Shown: positions 50,692 to 59,989 of the stretch, piece by piece
Layout: the number at the start of each line of letters is the position of its first letter
How positions within the stretch are numbered: position 1 is the first letter of the stretch
Origin: a bacterium
Lineage (GTDB): Bacteria > Patescibacteriota > Minisyncoccia > Phycocordibacterales > UBA1006
NCBI GenBank assembly: GCA_030433255.1
Contig: JAUIMI010000002.1
Span: 239,396 to 303,395 of the forward strand
DNA: 64,000 nucleotides
Direction: 5' to 3'
The notes under the pieces: model-generated
Databases searched by the model: none
Told to the model about the DNA's origin: nothing
Seen by the model: the letters and a program-made list of their open reading frames with translations, nothing else
Program-made: the position numbers and the translations under genes

Positions 50692-51052
50692 TGAAATAAA
50701 AGTTAACATTGATATCCCAGTTGAAGCAGTGTTTGAATTTACTCTTGAGCCAGCTAATACCTCAAGATGGATAGATGCTATTGAGGAAGAAACAGTAAAT
50801 ACCAAACAAATTGGTTTAGGAACTATTTACTCTAATAGTTACGGAAACCTAGAAGTAACTGATTATGAATTAAATAGATTCCTTGAGTTAACTAATCAAA
50901 AAACAGGATATCAATGTTCATATTCGTTTAGAAAGATAGATAATGACACGACAGAAATTATCTATTTTGAACAGATGCTCGATGGTTCAAAACTAACAGA
51001 ACCAATGAAAATAGAAAGTTTTAAAAAATTACAAGAAATTTTAGAAAAATAA
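50681..51052 (+). CDS. SRPBCC (START-like) domain protein, 123 aa
   Basis: The pattern VNIDIPVEAVFEFTLEPANTSRWIDAI followed by beta strands (GTIYSNSYGNLEVTDYELNRFLELT, SYSFRKIDNDTTEIIYFEQML) and a C-terminal helix (SFKKLQEIL) is that of the SRPBCC ligand-binding fold. These proteins hold a hydrophobic ligand; some act with stress chaperones (the Aha1 family has the same fold). The 11-base overlap with grpE suggests translational coupling, so it is a heat-shock operon member. The ligand is unknown. Confidence 0.75.
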   Translation: MKTNEIKVNIDIPVEAVFEFTLEPANTSRWIDAIEEETVNTKQIGLGTIYSNSYGNLEVTDYELNRFLELTNQKTGYQCSYSFRKIDNDTTEIIYFEQMLDGSKLTEPMKIESFKKLQEILEK

Positions 51053-51053
51053 T

Positions 51054-51275
51054 ATGGAGATTAAGAATAGATTAGTTAAATATATACTGGCTTCAATTGT
51101 TTTTCCTTTATCTACATGGGTAATAATGGAGTCTTTTATAGAAAATATAATGAGTAAAAGCTTCTTAAGTTTTGAAGTTATCATATCTTTAATCTTATCA
51201 TTAACTTTTCTCTATGCTTCTTTTATTTCTATATTTGGTCTTATTTTGGAGATTAAGAAAATAAAAGAAAAATAA
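51054..51275 (+). CDS. Hypothetical membrane protein, 73 aa
   Basis: Two membrane helices (YILASIVFPLSTWVIMESF and FEVIISLILSLTFLYASFISIFGLIL) and a Lys-rich C-terminus. Not recognised. It starts one base after the SRPBCC gene and 32 bases before dnaK, inside the chaperone cluster, and is AT-rich. Coding support is position and the clean frame. Confidence 0.6.
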   Translation: MEIKNRLVKYILASIVFPLSTWVIMESFIENIMSKSFLSFEVIISLILSLTFLYASFISIFGLILEIKKIKEK

Positions 51276-51307
51276 ATTAATTATTAAAATTATTAACAAA
51301 AAATATT

Positions 51308-53200
51308 ATGTCAAAAATTATAGGAATTGATCTGGGTACAACAAACTCAGCGGTTGCTTTTGTTGAAGGAGGGCAACCAAAAATTATAGAAAATAACGAA
51401 GGAAATCGAACAACTCCTTCAATCGCAGCTATTGGTAAAAATAGTGATCGTCTTGTTGGTCTTTTGGCTAAACGTCAGGCGGTAACAAACCCTGAAAATA
51501 CCATTTTTGGAGTAAAGCGTTACATGGGACATAAATTCTCTGATGATGCTGTCCAAAAAGATATTAAAAATTCACCATTTAAAATTAAAAAGGGAGAGAA
51601 TGATAAAATCCTTATTGAAATGAGTGGAAAAGACTACTCTCCAGAAGAAATTTCAGCAATGATTTTGAAAAAAATCAAAACAGATGTTGAAGAAAAAACA
51701 GGAGAAAAAGTTACCGAAGCGGTTATTACTGTTCCAGCATATTTTGATGATGCACAAAGGCAGGCAACCAAAGATGCTGGAAAAATTGCAGGTCTTGAGG
51801 TAAAACGAATTATTAATGAACCTACTGCTGCAGCTCTTGCATACGGATTCAATAAGAAAAAAGATGAAAAAATCGTTGTATACGATTTTGGAGGAGGAAC
51901 ATTTGATGTTTCTGTTCTAGAAGTCGCTGATGATGTTGTTGAAGTTAAATCAACCGGTGGTGATGCTCACATGGGAGGAGAAGATATCGACCGAGCAATC
52001 ATTGATTGGATTGGATCTGAATATAAAAAAGATTCTGGTATTGATGTAACAAATGATGTATTAGCTCTGCAACGACTAAAAGAAGCAGCAGAAAAAGCAA
52101 AGCACGAGCTCTCAAACACTTCTGAAACAGAAATTAATATTCCGTTTATTACTTCTGATGATACCGGACCGAAACACCTTCTTCTTACACTTTCTCGAGC
52201 AAAACTCGAAGAATTAGCAGCCCCATACTTAGATAAATCTATCGAAATCACCAAGGATGTTCTTAAATCAGCAGGTTTCAGTGCATCAGATATTGATGAG
52301 GTAATTCTTGTTGGAGGGCAAACACGAATGCCAAAAATATCAGAAATGGTAAAAGAAGTGTTTGGAAAGGAACCAAATAAATCAATTAACCCTGATGAGG
52401 TTGTAGCCCTTGGAGCAGCACTGCAAGGTGGAGTTATGCAAGGAGACGTAAAAGATGTTCTCTTGCTTGATGTAATTCCACTTTCGCTTTCTATTGAAAC
52501 AATGGGTTCTGTCGCTACCAAGCTTGTGGAACGAAACACAACCATTCCCGCATCAGCATCACAGGTATTTTCAACAGCAGTTGATAATCAGACATCAGTA
52601 GAAATTCATATTGTTCAAGGTGAACGACCAATGGCAAATGACAACAAGTCTCTTGGGCGATTTATTCTTGAAGGAATTCCACCAGCACCACGAGGTGTTC
52701 CTCAGGTAGAGGTAACCTTTAACGTTGATGCAAACGGAATCTTAGAGGTAACAGCTAAAGATAAGGCAACAAACAAAGAAAACTCAATTCGCATTGAAGG
52801 CGGTTCAAAACTTTCTGACGAAGAGATTAAGCGAATGCAAGATGAAGCTGAAGAACATGCTGATGAAGACAAGAAAAAGAAAGAGCTTGTTGATGTACGA
52901 AATATGGCTGACTCTATGATTTTCTCTGCAGAGAAAGCAGTAAAAGAGCATGGAGATCAGGTTGATGAAGAAACTAAAACAAAGATAGAAGATGCTATTA
53001 AAGCATTAAAAGAAGTTAAAGACGGTGACGATAAAGAAGCTATTGATACAAAAACAGCAGAATTATCAGAATCAATGCAAAAGATTGGAGAAATAATGCA
53101 AAAAAAAGCAGCTGAAGATGCACAAGCTTCATCAGAAGGAGCTACTGATACAGAAGGAGAAACTGTTGATGTGGAAGCTGAAGATTCAAAAGAAGAATAA
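51308..53200 (+). CDS. dnaK: Chaperone DnaK (Hsp70)
   Basis: 630 aa, full length. Phosphate loops [19 protein letters not shown] and [18 protein letters not shown], the adenosine motif [12 protein letters not shown], the linker [15 protein letters not shown] and the substrate-binding domain are typical. It includes the insertion in the ATPase domain ([23 protein letters not shown]) found in most bacterial DnaK proteins. The C-terminal tail is acidic ([29 protein letters not shown]). Starts TATT-ATG, without a Shine-Dalgarno site. dnaJ follows after 74 bases with two hairpins in the gap. Confidence 0.98.
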   Translation: MSKIIGIDLGTTNSAVAFVEGGQPKIIENNEGNRTTPSIAAIGKNSDRLVGLLAKRQAVTNPENTIFGVKRYMGHKFSDDAVQKDIKNSPFKIKKGENDKILIEMSGKDYSPEEISAMILKKIKTDVEEKTGEKVTEAVITVPAYFDDAQRQATKDAGKIAGLEVKRIINEPTAAALAYGFNKKKDEKIVVYDFGGGTFDVSVLEVADDVVEVKSTGGDAHMGGEDIDRAIIDWIGSEYKKDSGIDVTNDVLALQRLKEAAEKAKHELSNTSETEINIPFITSDDTGPKHLLLTLSRAKLEELAAPYLDKSIEITKDVLKSAGFSASDIDEVILVGGQTRMPKISEMVKEVFGKEPNKSINPDEVVALGAALQGGVMQGDVKDVLLLDVIPLSLSIETMGSVATKLVERNTTIPASASQVFSTAVDNQTSVEIHIVQGERPMANDNKSLGRFILEGIPPAPRGVPQVEVTFNVDANGILEVTAKDKATNKENSIRIEGGSKLSDEEIKRMQDEAEEHADEDKKKKELVDVRNMADSMIFSAEKAVKEHGDQVDEETKTKIEDAIKALKEVKDGDDKEAIDTKTAELSESMQKIGEIMQKKAAEDAQASSEGATDTEGETVDVEAEDSKEE

Positions 53201-53214
53201 AATTATTATTCATG

Positions 53215-53259
53215 TATACTACGAAAATATATTCGTAGTATAAATGAGTAATAACTCAT
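53215..53259 (+). promoter_or_regulatory. Twin hairpins between dnaK and dnaJ
   Basis: An 11-bp hairpin TATACTACGAA-N6-TTCGTAGTATA (53215-53242) is followed at once by ATGAGT-AATA-ACTCAT (53244-53259). Neither has a T-run, so they are not plain terminators. They may act as an RNA thermosensor, an mRNA-processing or stability site, or a binding site; the GAGT/ACTC pair is not a full CIRCE. Confidence 0.5.
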
Positions 53260-53274
53260 AGACACAGAAATATT

Positions 53275-54342
53275 ATGTCAAAAGATTATTATAAAATTTT
53301 AGAAGTTGAAAAAACAGCTTCCCAAGAAGAAATTAAGAAAGCTTTTCGAAAACAAGCTCACAAATACCATCCTGATAAAAAAGATGGTGATGAAGTAAAG
53401 TTTAAAGAAGCAAACGAAGCATATCAAATTCTTTCAGATGAAAAGAAGCGTGCTCAGTATGACCAATTTGGAAGTACAGGATCAAATCCGTTTGGAGGTA
53501 CTGGAAGTCAGAATGGTTTTGGCGGTTTTGATTTCTCAGGGTTTCAAAATGGACAAGGATTTGATTTTGGTGATATTGATCTTGGTGACTTATTTGGAGG
53601 CGGTTTTGGTGGACGACGTTCTCGAAGGCGAAAGGGTAATGATATGCAGATGCGTATTGAGATTGATTTTATTGATTCAGTATTTGGTGTTACAAAGACA
53701 ATTAACGTTGATCATCCAAAGACATGCTCGGATTGTAGTGGAACAGGAGCAGAAGATACATCAAATTTTGATACCTGTCCTGAATGTAATGGTCAAGGTA
53801 AGGTGCAAACTCAGATGATGGGTATTTTTGCCACTGTTACTGAATGTCCTACATGTAACGGTCAAGGGAAAGTACCTAAAAATAAATGTAAAAAATGTAA
53901 GGGTGCTGGTGTAACAAAGGAGAAAGATACTATTGAATTTAAAATTCCTGCAGGTATAAAACATGGAGATACGCTGCGGATTACAGGTAGAGGTGAAGCT
54001 ATAAAAAATGGACCATCAGGTGATTTATTTATTCAAGTGCTTGTTAGGTCTCATGAGGTGTTTAAACGTAATGGTTTCGATTTAATTACTGAACATGAAA
54101 TACCTATGAGTGATGCTGTGCTAGGTGCTAAACACAGTATTGAGTTGTTAGATAAAACAAAACTAGATATTAAAATCCCAGCAGGAACAAAACATGGAAC
54201 AGTTTTACGTGTTTCAGGAAGAGGTATTCAATCTGATAGAATGAAAGGTAATTTACTTATTAATGTAAAAATCAAAATACCAAAAAAACTTTCCAAAAAA
54301 GCAAAAGAAGCAATGGAGGTACTACAATCAGAAGGGTATTAA
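53275..54342 (+). CDS. dnaJ: Chaperone DnaJ (Hsp40)
   Basis: 355 aa, type I DnaJ. J-domain with the HPD motif ([10 protein letters not shown]), a Gly/Phe-rich linker (about 70-115), four CxxCxGxG zinc repeats ([32 protein letters not shown]), and two C-terminal substrate-binding domains. It brings clients to DnaK and stimulates its ATPase. Closes the grpE-SRPBCC-DnaK-DnaJ cluster; the terminator follows the stop directly. Confidence 0.97.
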   Translation: MSKDYYKILEVEKTASQEEIKKAFRKQAHKYHPDKKDGDEVKFKEANEAYQILSDEKKRAQYDQFGSTGSNPFGGTGSQNGFGGFDFSGFQNGQGFDFGDIDLGDLFGGGFGGRRSRRRKGNDMQMRIEIDFIDSVFGVTKTINVDHPKTCSDCSGTGAEDTSNFDTCPECNGQGKVQTQMMGIFATVTECPTCNGQGKVPKNKCKKCKGAGVTKEKDTIEFKIPAGIKHGDTLRITGRGEAIKNGPSGDLFIQVLVRSHEVFKRNGFDLITEHEIPMSDAVLGAKHSIELLDKTKLDIKIPAGTKHGTVLRVSGRGIQSDRMKGNLLINVKIKIPKKLSKKAKEAMEVLQSEGY

Positions 54343-54370
54343 AAAAACGACCAGATTAGTCGTTTTTTGT
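54341..54370. terminator. Terminator between dnaJ and the convergent gene
   Basis: AAAAAACGAC-N7-GTCGTTTTTT, a 10-bp stem with A/T runs on both sides. Confidence 0.9.
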
Positions 54371-54619
54371 ATTAGTTTTTTTATTAAAATATTGTTCCCA
54401 ATATTGTATATAGGTTTTTCCAGATGATGACATCGTTATTGATAGTGTATCTGTTTTTTCAATATATGTTAACGTTGAAGGAATTGATTTTCTTTTTAAC
54501 TTTAAAAAATATTCTTTAAGTTGTTTCTTCACTTCTTCAATTTCTTCACTACTTCCTGTAATTTTAAAAATAGCTAGAAATTGATTATCTCTTATTTCAG
54601 GTGTTTTAATAAATTTCAT
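54356..54619 (-). CDS. Hypothetical protein, 87 aa
   Basis: Not recognised. A basic soluble protein with a beta-alpha-beta look: FLAIFKITGSSEEIEEVKKQLKEYFLKLKRKSIPSTLTYIEKTDTLSITM. The spacing resembles a small ferredoxin-like (ACT- or KH-like) fold, but no signature is certain. Convergent with dnaJ and sharing its terminator. The 98 bases between it and the next gene hold only the divergent promoters. Confidence 0.55.
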   Translation of the reverse strand: MKFIKTPEIRDNQFLAIFKITGSSEEIEEVKKQLKEYFLKLKRKSIPSTLTYIEKTDTLSITMSSSGKTYIQYWEQYFNKKTNTKND

Positions 54620-54704
54620 TTTTATTTTTTATTTACGTGGTTCTTTTTATTAATAATATAATTTTATAAAAAATAATCAATTTACTTTTTTATGTCTTTT
54701 TATA

Positions 54705-54710
54705 TATACT
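54705..54710 (+). promoter_or_regulatory. -10 box of the 92-aa gene at 54718
   Basis: TATACT ends 7 nt before the ATG at 54718, with a -35-like TTTACT 18 bp upstream (54681-54686). Leaderless. Confidence 0.55.
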
Positions 54711-54717
54711 TATATAC

Positions 54718-54996
54718 ATGAGAGGTTTTATTATATTACTAATATTTATTGGATTGGGATATTTTGCATATCAAGCCTTTGTAAACACAGAGGTAATACA
54801 ATCAGAGAATACATACGAGCAACAACTTCGTGACGAGGGTATAGGACTAGAAGAAGTGCCTTTAACTACGAGTGAAGCTATCCAAAACGCAAATGCTGAC
54901 ATAACTATAGATGCAAATAGTTTTTTTCAACCTATATTAGAAAAGATTAAAGAGTGGCAAATTCAAATAAATACATATATTGAAGCTCATTTATAA
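54718..54996 (+). CDS. Hypothetical membrane-anchored protein, 92 aa
   Basis: Not recognised. One N-terminal helix (GFIILLIFIGLGYFAYQAF), then an acidic extracytoplasmic tail with Glu/Gln-rich helices (ENTYEQQLRDEGIGLEEV; FFQPILEKIKEWQIQINTYI). The overall look is a small tethered protein. Single-gene unit with a good leaderless promoter, sharing its terminator with cysS. Confidence 0.6.
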   Translation: MRGFIILLIFIGLGYFAYQAFVNTEVIQSENTYEQQLRDEGIGLEEVPLTTSEAIQNANADITIDANSFFQPILEKIKEWQIQINTYIEAHL

Positions 54997-54998
54997 AT

Positions 54999-55022
54999 AA
55001 AAAACACCTTAAGTGTTTTTTA
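54999..55022. terminator. Terminator shared with cysS
   Basis: AAAAACAC-CTTAA-GTGTTTTT plus T-rich sequence; overlaps the cysS stop codon. Confidence 0.8.
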
Positions 55023-56445
55023 TTTTTTCAATTTTTTGTTCATTTCCTACGTCTGAAACTTGGTACCCTTTTTCCCTTAAGGTATCTCGTAATATATCAG
55101 ATGTTTCAAAATCTTTTGTCTCTCGAGCAATTTTTCTTTTATCTAAAATTTCTTGTATTTCTGATGGTATAGGTATTTGTTCTTCTTGGTAGTGAGATAG
55201 GTTAAGACCAAGAACCTTATCAAAATCATATGCAGTAGCTAATTTATTAGCGTCAGGTATATCTGATTTCATCATGGTGTGAAATACCGCCAATGCTTGA
55301 GGAATATTGATATCATCTGAAATTTTCTGAATAAAATCATCTTTGAATGATACATCCATTACACCTGAGTTTTGAGTGCTTTTATTTCGTAAGAAAATAA
55401 TATCACGATATATTTTATTTAAAGCTGTACGTGAAGCATCAAGGGATTCCCATGTAAAGTTTTGTTTCGATCGGTAGTGTGCTTGCAGGAAAAAATATCG
55501 CACGTCGAGTGCTGAATATCCTTTTTCTAGGATGTCTTGTAGTGTGTAACTCGTTCCTTCTGATTTTGACATCTTACCTCCATTTACAGATAAATGTTCA
55601 TTGTGTACCCAATAAGTGCTCATTGGTTTTCCTGTTGCAGATTCAGATTGAGCAATTTCATTGGTGTGATGAATAGGGATATGTTCAATTCCACCCATGT
55701 GAATATCAAATGAATCACCAAGATATTTTTTACTCATTGCTGAACATTCAATGTGCCAACCTGGAAATCCTTCTCCATTTTCAACAAGAGATGATTGAAA
55801 AGGGGATTTCCATGTTTGTAACGCATGTGTATGTGAACCTGCTTTAAAGAACCATAATGCAAAATCCTGCGTGTTTTTTTTCTGTGGATCTGAAACAGAA
55901 CCATGACCTGCATCTTTTATTTGTTCTTCTATTTTTTGACCAGATAATTTTGTATAATCTTCTTTTTTCGTTACATCAAAATAAATTGCTAAATCAGTAT
56001 TGTACGCAAAACCTTTATTAATGAGCGTTTGTACCATTTCAATCATTTCTTGAATATGATTGGTTGCACATGGGCTATACTCAGGGCTGAGTGTATTAAG
56101 TGCTGTTCGGTCTTGTTCATAAATATCAATATATTTTTTTGCAATAACCATAGGATCAACATTTTCACGTTGTGCTGCTTTACTCATCCTATCTTCTCCT
56201 GTATCTGCATCACCTTCATTATCTCCAGTTAGATGACCTACATCGGTATAATTTCGTACCAAGGTTACATCGTAATCAAGATATTCTAAAGACCGTTTTA
56301 TAAGATCAGCCATAACTACCGCTCGCATATTTCCAATATGTTGAGTCCAATATACGGTTGGGCCGCAGTGGTACATACCAACTTTTTTTGCAGAGAGAGG
56401 GGTGAATGTTTCTTTTTGTTTTGAAAGCGTATTGTAGAGTTTCAT
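55009..56445 (-). CDS. cysS: Cysteinyl-tRNA synthetase
   Basis: Class I synthetase, 478 aa, full length. The HIGH-type motif ([21 protein letters not shown]) and KMSKSEG signature are normal. The zinc site that selects cysteine is visible: Cys in [21 protein letters not shown] (Cys and His) and [14 protein letters not shown]. The C-terminal DALR-like helical domain ([26 protein letters not shown]) follows. Starts at 56445 behind a -10 TATACT (56455-56460 on the minus strand), 9 nt upstream. Divergent from rplU. Confidence 0.97.
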   Translation of the reverse strand: MKLYNTLSKQKETFTPLSAKKVGMYHCGPTVYWTQHIGNMRAVVMADLIKRSLEYLDYDVTLVRNYTDVGHLTGDNEGDADTGEDRMSKAAQRENVDPMVIAKKYIDIYEQDRTALNTLSPEYSPCATNHIQEMIEMVQTLINKGFAYNTDLAIYFDVTKKEDYTKLSGQKIEEQIKDAGHGSVSDPQKKNTQDFALWFFKAGSHTHALQTWKSPFQSSLVENGEGFPGWHIECSAMSKKYLGDSFDIHMGGIEHIPIHHTNEIAQSESATGKPMSTYWVHNEHLSVNGGKMSKSEGTSYTLQDILEKGYSALDVRYFFLQAHYRSKQNFTWESLDASRTALNKIYRDIIFLRNKSTQNSGVMDVSFKDDFIQKISDDINIPQALAVFHTMMKSDIPDANKLATAYDFDKVLGLNLSHYQEEQIPIPSEIQEILDKRKIARETKDFETSDILRDTLREKGYQVSDVGNEQKIEKIKNT

Positions 56446-56454
56446 AGTCTTATT

Positions 56455-56521
56455 AGTATACCAAAACTCCTTATAAAATCATGTTTTAGAAACTTGCAGG
56501 TCTGTTTTTTGTATGTATAAT
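56455..56521. promoter_or_regulatory. Divergent promoters of cysS and rplU
   Basis: Minus strand: -10 TATACT (56455-56460), 9 nt before the cysS ATG. Plus strand: consensus TATAAT (56516-56521), 10 nt before the rplU ATG at 56532. Both give leaders of only a few bases. Confidence 0.55.
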
Positions 56522-56531
56522 GGTGCGTATT

Positions 56532-56852
56532 ATGAGTAAATTTGCAATTATTGAAACCGGTGGAAAACAATACCGAGTTTCAGAAGGAGATGTTATAACC
56601 ATCGAGAAACTAGAAGGAGACTTCAATCAAGGGGATAAAATTGTTTTTGATAAAGTTTTGATGACTGATGACGGTAAAAAATCAGATATTGGAACACCAT
56701 ACTTGACTGGAGCAAAGGTTACCGCAGAACTTGTTGAGCAAGGACGAGCAAAAAAGGTAACTGTTATTCGTTATAAAGCAAAATCACGTTACTTTAAAAA
56801 GAAAGGTCATAGGCAACCTTTTATGAAAGTAAAAGTTACTACATTAGCTTAA
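56532..56852 (+). CDS. rplU: 50S ribosomal protein L21
   Basis: 106 aa. KFAIIETGGKQYRVSEGDVITIEKL at the N-terminus and KAKSRYFKKKGHRQPFMKVKVTTL at the C-terminus are diagnostic. I use the ATG at 56532 (MSKFAII) rather than 56520, which overlaps the -10 box. It is separated from rpmA (20564), although the two genes normally form one operon. Single gene, ending at a perfect terminator. Confidence 0.96.
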   Translation: MSKFAIIETGGKQYRVSEGDVITIEKLEGDFNQGDKIVFDKVLMTDDGKKSDIGTPYLTGAKVTAELVEQGRAKKVTVIRYKAKSRYFKKKGHRQPFMKVKVTTLA

Positions 56853-56853
56853 C

Positions 56854-56881
56854 AAAAAAAACACCAAAAGGTGTTTTTTTT
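56854..56881 (+). terminator. Terminator of rplU
   Basis: AAAAAAACACC-AAAA-GGTGTTTTTTT, same core and loop as the terminators at 47984 and 49036. Confidence 0.9.
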
Positions 56882-56896
56882 GTCATTCTTATTAGA

Positions 56897-57368
56897 ATGA
56901 CAAATATTAAATTTACTGAAAATCTTATTAAGGGAAAGATTGCAGAAATAGTTTTTGAAAATATGTTACGCGAAGCAGGAGTTTTTACTATTCTACATTT
57001 TGGATATGAACATATTCTTCCTGAGCTAGCTCATGGAGGAGTTTTTGATAGGGAATCAGAAACAGCTCGTGCTGTTCGTACAGCACCTGATTTTGCTATT
57101 ATTAATAACGAAACAAAACAAGTTAACCTTATTGAAGTAAAATATCGTAAAATTATTCGTAAAGATGACTTACTTAATATTGCAGAACGGTATGGCAGAA
57201 GCATGGAACCCTTCATATATTTTTCTCGCATCAAAAACAGGTTTTTATTTTGATAGTATTAGCGATATTATTAAAAATAAAGGTCAAATTAGTCCGCTTA
57301 TACATAAAAATATACCCCTTGAGTTACAAGAAAAATATCTTAAGCTACTTAATAAAATGGAACAATAA
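56897..57368 (+). pseudogene. PD-(D/E)xK nuclease-like gene with a frameshift
   Basis: The first frame (56897-57253) carries a nuclease-like core: KGKIAEIVFENMLREAG, then TAPDFAIINNETKQVNLIEVKYRK, fitting PD...ExK. It should continue after NIAERY with AEAWNPSYIFLASKTGFYFD, but that part is in the +1 frame (to 57368). One extra G at 57194-57195 explains the break: with a single G the two halves join into one protein of about 156 aa. Either a real inactivating mutation, a sequencing or assembly error, or, less likely, a programmed shift. The active-site residues lie before the break. Confidence 0.7.
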
Positions 57369-57391
57369 AAAACACCGAAAGGTGTTTTTTA
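57365..57391. terminator. Bidirectional terminator
   Basis: AAAAAACACC-GAAA-GGTGTTTTTT with a GNRA-type loop, overlapping the stops of the convergent genes on both sides. Confidence 0.9.
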
Positions 57392-57850
57392 TTGATATTT
57401 TTTCCCGAAACAATTCCACGGTAATTTAATATTTGCTTCAGGAAATGCATCGAGAATCCATTGGATATAGGTATTACTATTGGGTCCAGGATAAAAATGA
57501 TAAACATCTCGATAAGGGTAATTCTTTGAATTATTTTCTATAAATCTAACCATGTTATAGGCAAGACTATTTTCATTTCCTGTTATTGTTCCAATACAGG
57601 TGCTATTCCAATATTTAGTACTATTTGGATGTTTTTTAATTCCTTGGATTGGATTTGAATAGAAATTTTTGTATACATATCCAAAATGATCTTTTTTATT
57701 ATATAATCGATGGATAATTTCCCATCGATGAATTCCAGAAGGTGATACTGTTACCACCCATGGGTGACGAGCAAATTGAAAGGGTATGTGTGCAGGGCAG
57801 GTGTAAAAATAAACTTGGTACGGCTCATTTGATTGCAATAATTCTTTCAT
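57389..57850 (-). CDS. DUF3750-like protein, 153 aa
   Basis: The pattern FARHPWVVTVSPSGIHRWEI, then YPYRDVYHFYPGPNSNTYIQWILDAFPEANIKLPWNCFGKKY, agrees with the family known as DUF3750 (PGPNSNT followed by a Leu-Pro..A/C-hGK ending). Function unknown for the whole family. Cysteines at YTCPAHI and NSTCIG. Two bases after recR on the same strand and probably cotranscribed with it. The family call is from memory of its motif. Confidence 0.65.
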   Translation of the reverse strand: MKELLQSNEPYQVYFYTCPAHIPFQFARHPWVVTVSPSGIHRWEIIHRLYNKKDHFGYVYKNFYSNPIQGIKKHPNSTKYWNSTCIGTITGNENSLAYNMVRFIENNSKNYPYRDVYHFYPGPNSNTYIQWILDAFPEANIKLPWNCFGKKYQ

Positions 57851-57852
57851 AT

Positions 57853-58464
57853 TTATTGCGTAATACGTGAATTAAATGCATGCTTTAGGGTTTCCATGTC
57901 AGAATATTCTAGTTCTGTTCCTGTGGAAAGACCACGACCTAAGGTAGAAAAAATAAGCTCAGGAAATTTTTCACGCAACATTGTGTAGAGACGAATACGT
58001 GTGTGCTCGGCTTCAGGGCTCACTGATAAACCAAAAATAAGTTCAGAGATTTTTCCATTTTGCGTGTCTCTTTTGATACGATGTATAAGTTGTTCTGTTC
58101 TGGCAAAAGAACGTTTCTTTTCATTTGGGTTAATGAATCCACCAAGAATAAAATATTTTCCATCATATACTTTTGTTTTTTCAATATTTTCAAAATCAGC
58201 ATCTTTTTCTACTACCATTAATTGATTGCTGTGTTCGTGATTAATACAGGTGTCACAAACATCTTTTCCTGTTTTCGTAAAAAAACGGTAGCATTCATGG
58301 CATTGATCAATTTCAGATTTTACATTTATAATTCCTGTAGTCAGATCATGGATATATCCATTGTCTTTGTGGAGTAAGAAATATACAAAACGTCGCGCTT
58401 GGCGTTTCCCAATACCTGGAAATGATTCAAAAAGTTGTGCTAATTTATCAATACGATTATTCAT
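57853..58464 (-). CDS. recR: Recombination mediator RecR
   Basis: 203 aa, full length. Helix-hairpin-helix (FESFPGIGKRQARRFVYFLL), zinc finger (CHECYRFFTKTGKDVCDTC), TOPRIM domain (LMVVEKDADFENIE...YFILGGFINPNEK) and C-terminal Walker B-like strand (LIFGLSVSPEAEHTRIRLY) are all present. With RecO/RecF it loads RecA at gaps. Its usual neighbour dnaX is not here; dnaB is upstream on the same strand, separated by a terminator. Confidence 0.96.
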   Translation of the reverse strand: MNNRIDKLAQLFESFPGIGKRQARRFVYFLLHKDNGYIHDLTTGIINVKSEIDQCHECYRFFTKTGKDVCDTCINHEHSNQLMVVEKDADFENIEKTKVYDGKYFILGGFINPNEKKRSFARTEQLIHRIKRDTQNGKISELIFGLSVSPEAEHTRIRLYTMLREKFPELIFSTLGRGLSTGTELEYSDMETLKHAFNSRITQ

Positions 58465-58481
58465 TGTTCTATTGTAACAAA

Positions 58482-58508
58482 AAAACCTTATCTATAAATA
58501 AGGTTTTA
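58482..58508 (-). terminator. Terminator of dnaB
   Basis: AAAACCTTAT-N6-ATAAGGTTTT, a 10-bp stem with an A-run and T-run, between dnaB and recR. Confidence 0.85.
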
Positions 58509-59879
58509 AAATTCATTATCTAAACTATCCTCGTATCCAGCATGATTTTTATCTAAATCGAGAAATGTTGTGCGGGCATCATCAAAGAATAATTGGCAAA
58601 ATCCAACCGCACCATTTCTATGTTTTTCAATAAGAACATCAGTAACCTGACTTCTCCCAACACCATCTTCGTTACGTTCTTTATGAAGGAACATTACAAC
58701 ATCGGCATCTTGCTCGATTGAACCTGAATCACGCAAGTCAGATAGTCGTGGTTTTCCACCGCGAGACTCAACTGCACGAGAAAGTTGTGAAAGAGCAATA
58801 ACAGGTACCTCTAGCTCACGAGCTAGCGCTTTGAGTGAACGAGAAATTTCAGTTACTTGGTTCACCATTGAATCATGGTGTTTACTAGTAGTCATGAGCT
58901 GTAAGTAATCAACAACAATCAACCCAAGTCCGTGTTCAGCTTTTAATCTACGGGCAGTCGAACGCATTTGGTTAATTGAATTACCTGGTTTGTCATCGAT
59001 ATAAATTGGTGCCTTAGACAAGGTTTCCATGGCAATTGAAATACGCCCAAAATCATCATCGGTAAGTCCCTTACCAGTTCGCATTCGCCATGAATCAACT
59101 TGTGCTTCCGCAGAAAGCATACGGTCTGTTAATTGATCTGCACTCATTTCCAGTGAGAAAAAACCAATAGGGACATTATGATTTACCGCAGCCTTACGTG
59201 CAATATCTAATGAAAGTGCAGTTTTACCGGTTGATGGTCGTGCAGCTAAAATAATTAAATCAGAATCTTGGAATCCAGAAAGGATATTATCGAGTGCTGA
59301 GTAGCCTGTAGGTACACCACGTAGTGAACCATCGCTCTGTGATAAGGTTTCAAGTTTCTCCCATGATTTAGGGATAATATCTTTAATACTTGTAAATTTT
59401 TGTGCAGATGTTGGATTTCCAGTAATTTCAAAAACTTTTTTCTCTGCATCATCTAACACAACCTCTATATCTTCTCCTTCTTTAAAACCAAGTTCAGAAA
59501 CATAATCCCCTGCATTAATAAGCTTTCGAAGGGTTGATTTATTTGCAACGGTTTTTGCATAATATTCTATATTCGTTGAAGAGGGGACAGTATTAGCAAG
59601 TTCATTTAAGTAGCTCACACCGCCAGCTTGTTCTACAAGATTTAAACTAGTGAGTTTTTCTGAAACAGATACAAGATCAATAGGGTCACCAACACGTGCT
59701 AGGTCAGACATTACCCGATAAATAACCCGATGTTTTTGTACATAAAAATCATCTTCCGAAACAGTATCGAGAACATCATTTAATGCTACAGGGCGTAGCA
59801 TAATTGAACCGAGTAATGCTCGTTCAGCATCAATATTTTGTGGAGGGATTCGCATGTGATTGTTATTTTGGTCTACCAT
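58506..59879 (-). CDS. dnaB: Replicative DNA helicase DnaB
   Basis: 457 aa. N-terminal domain (PPQNIDAERALLGSIMLRPVAL), linker helix, then the RecA-like motor: Walker A AARPSTGKTALSLDIA, Walker B LIVVDYLQLM, and the H4-type segment IALSQLSRAVESRGGKPRLSDLRDSGSIEQDADVVMFLHKE. Full length, with no intein. It unwinds the fork and calls in DnaG (at 7637). The start at 59879 has a TATAAT (59890-59895, minus strand) 10 nt upstream. Confidence 0.97.
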   Translation of the reverse strand: MVDQNNNHMRIPPQNIDAERALLGSIMLRPVALNDVLDTVSEDDFYVQKHRVIYRVMSDLARVGDPIDLVSVSEKLTSLNLVEQAGGVSYLNELANTVPSSTNIEYYAKTVANKSTLRKLINAGDYVSELGFKEGEDIEVVLDDAEKKVFEITGNPTSAQKFTSIKDIIPKSWEKLETLSQSDGSLRGVPTGYSALDNILSGFQDSDLIILAARPSTGKTALSLDIARKAAVNHNVPIGFFSLEMSADQLTDRMLSAEAQVDSWRMRTGKGLTDDDFGRISIAMETLSKAPIYIDDKPGNSINQMRSTARRLKAEHGLGLIVVDYLQLMTTSKHHDSMVNQVTEISRSLKALARELEVPVIALSQLSRAVESRGGKPRLSDLRDSGSIEQDADVVMFLHKERNEDGVGRSQVTDVLIEKHRNGAVGFCQLFFDDARTTFLDLDKNHAGYEDSLDNEF

Positions 59880-59889
59880 ATTGGTTACT

Positions 59890-59983
59890 ATTATAAACAG
59901 GACTTCAAACTATGCAAAAGCAAGCCGTGGAGAGTCTGTGGGTTAGGGGGATAATTAATTTTCATTAGATAAAATGATATACT
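59890..59983. promoter_or_regulatory. Divergent promoters of dnaB and the TraD-like gene
   Basis: Minus: TATAAT at 59890-59895. Plus: TATACT at 59978-59983 preceded by TGA, ending 6 nt before the ATG at 59990. The middle (59918-59952) is a GC/G-rich patch containing TGTGGGTTAG and GGGGGATAA, similar but not equal to a DnaA box. Confidence 0.5.
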
Positions 59984-59989
59984 ATTCAT

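Noticed and set aside
59918..59952. DnaA box / replication origin near dnaB
   Set aside because: TGTGGGTTA differs from the DnaA box at two positions, occurs once, and there is no dnaA, dnaN or box cluster nearby.
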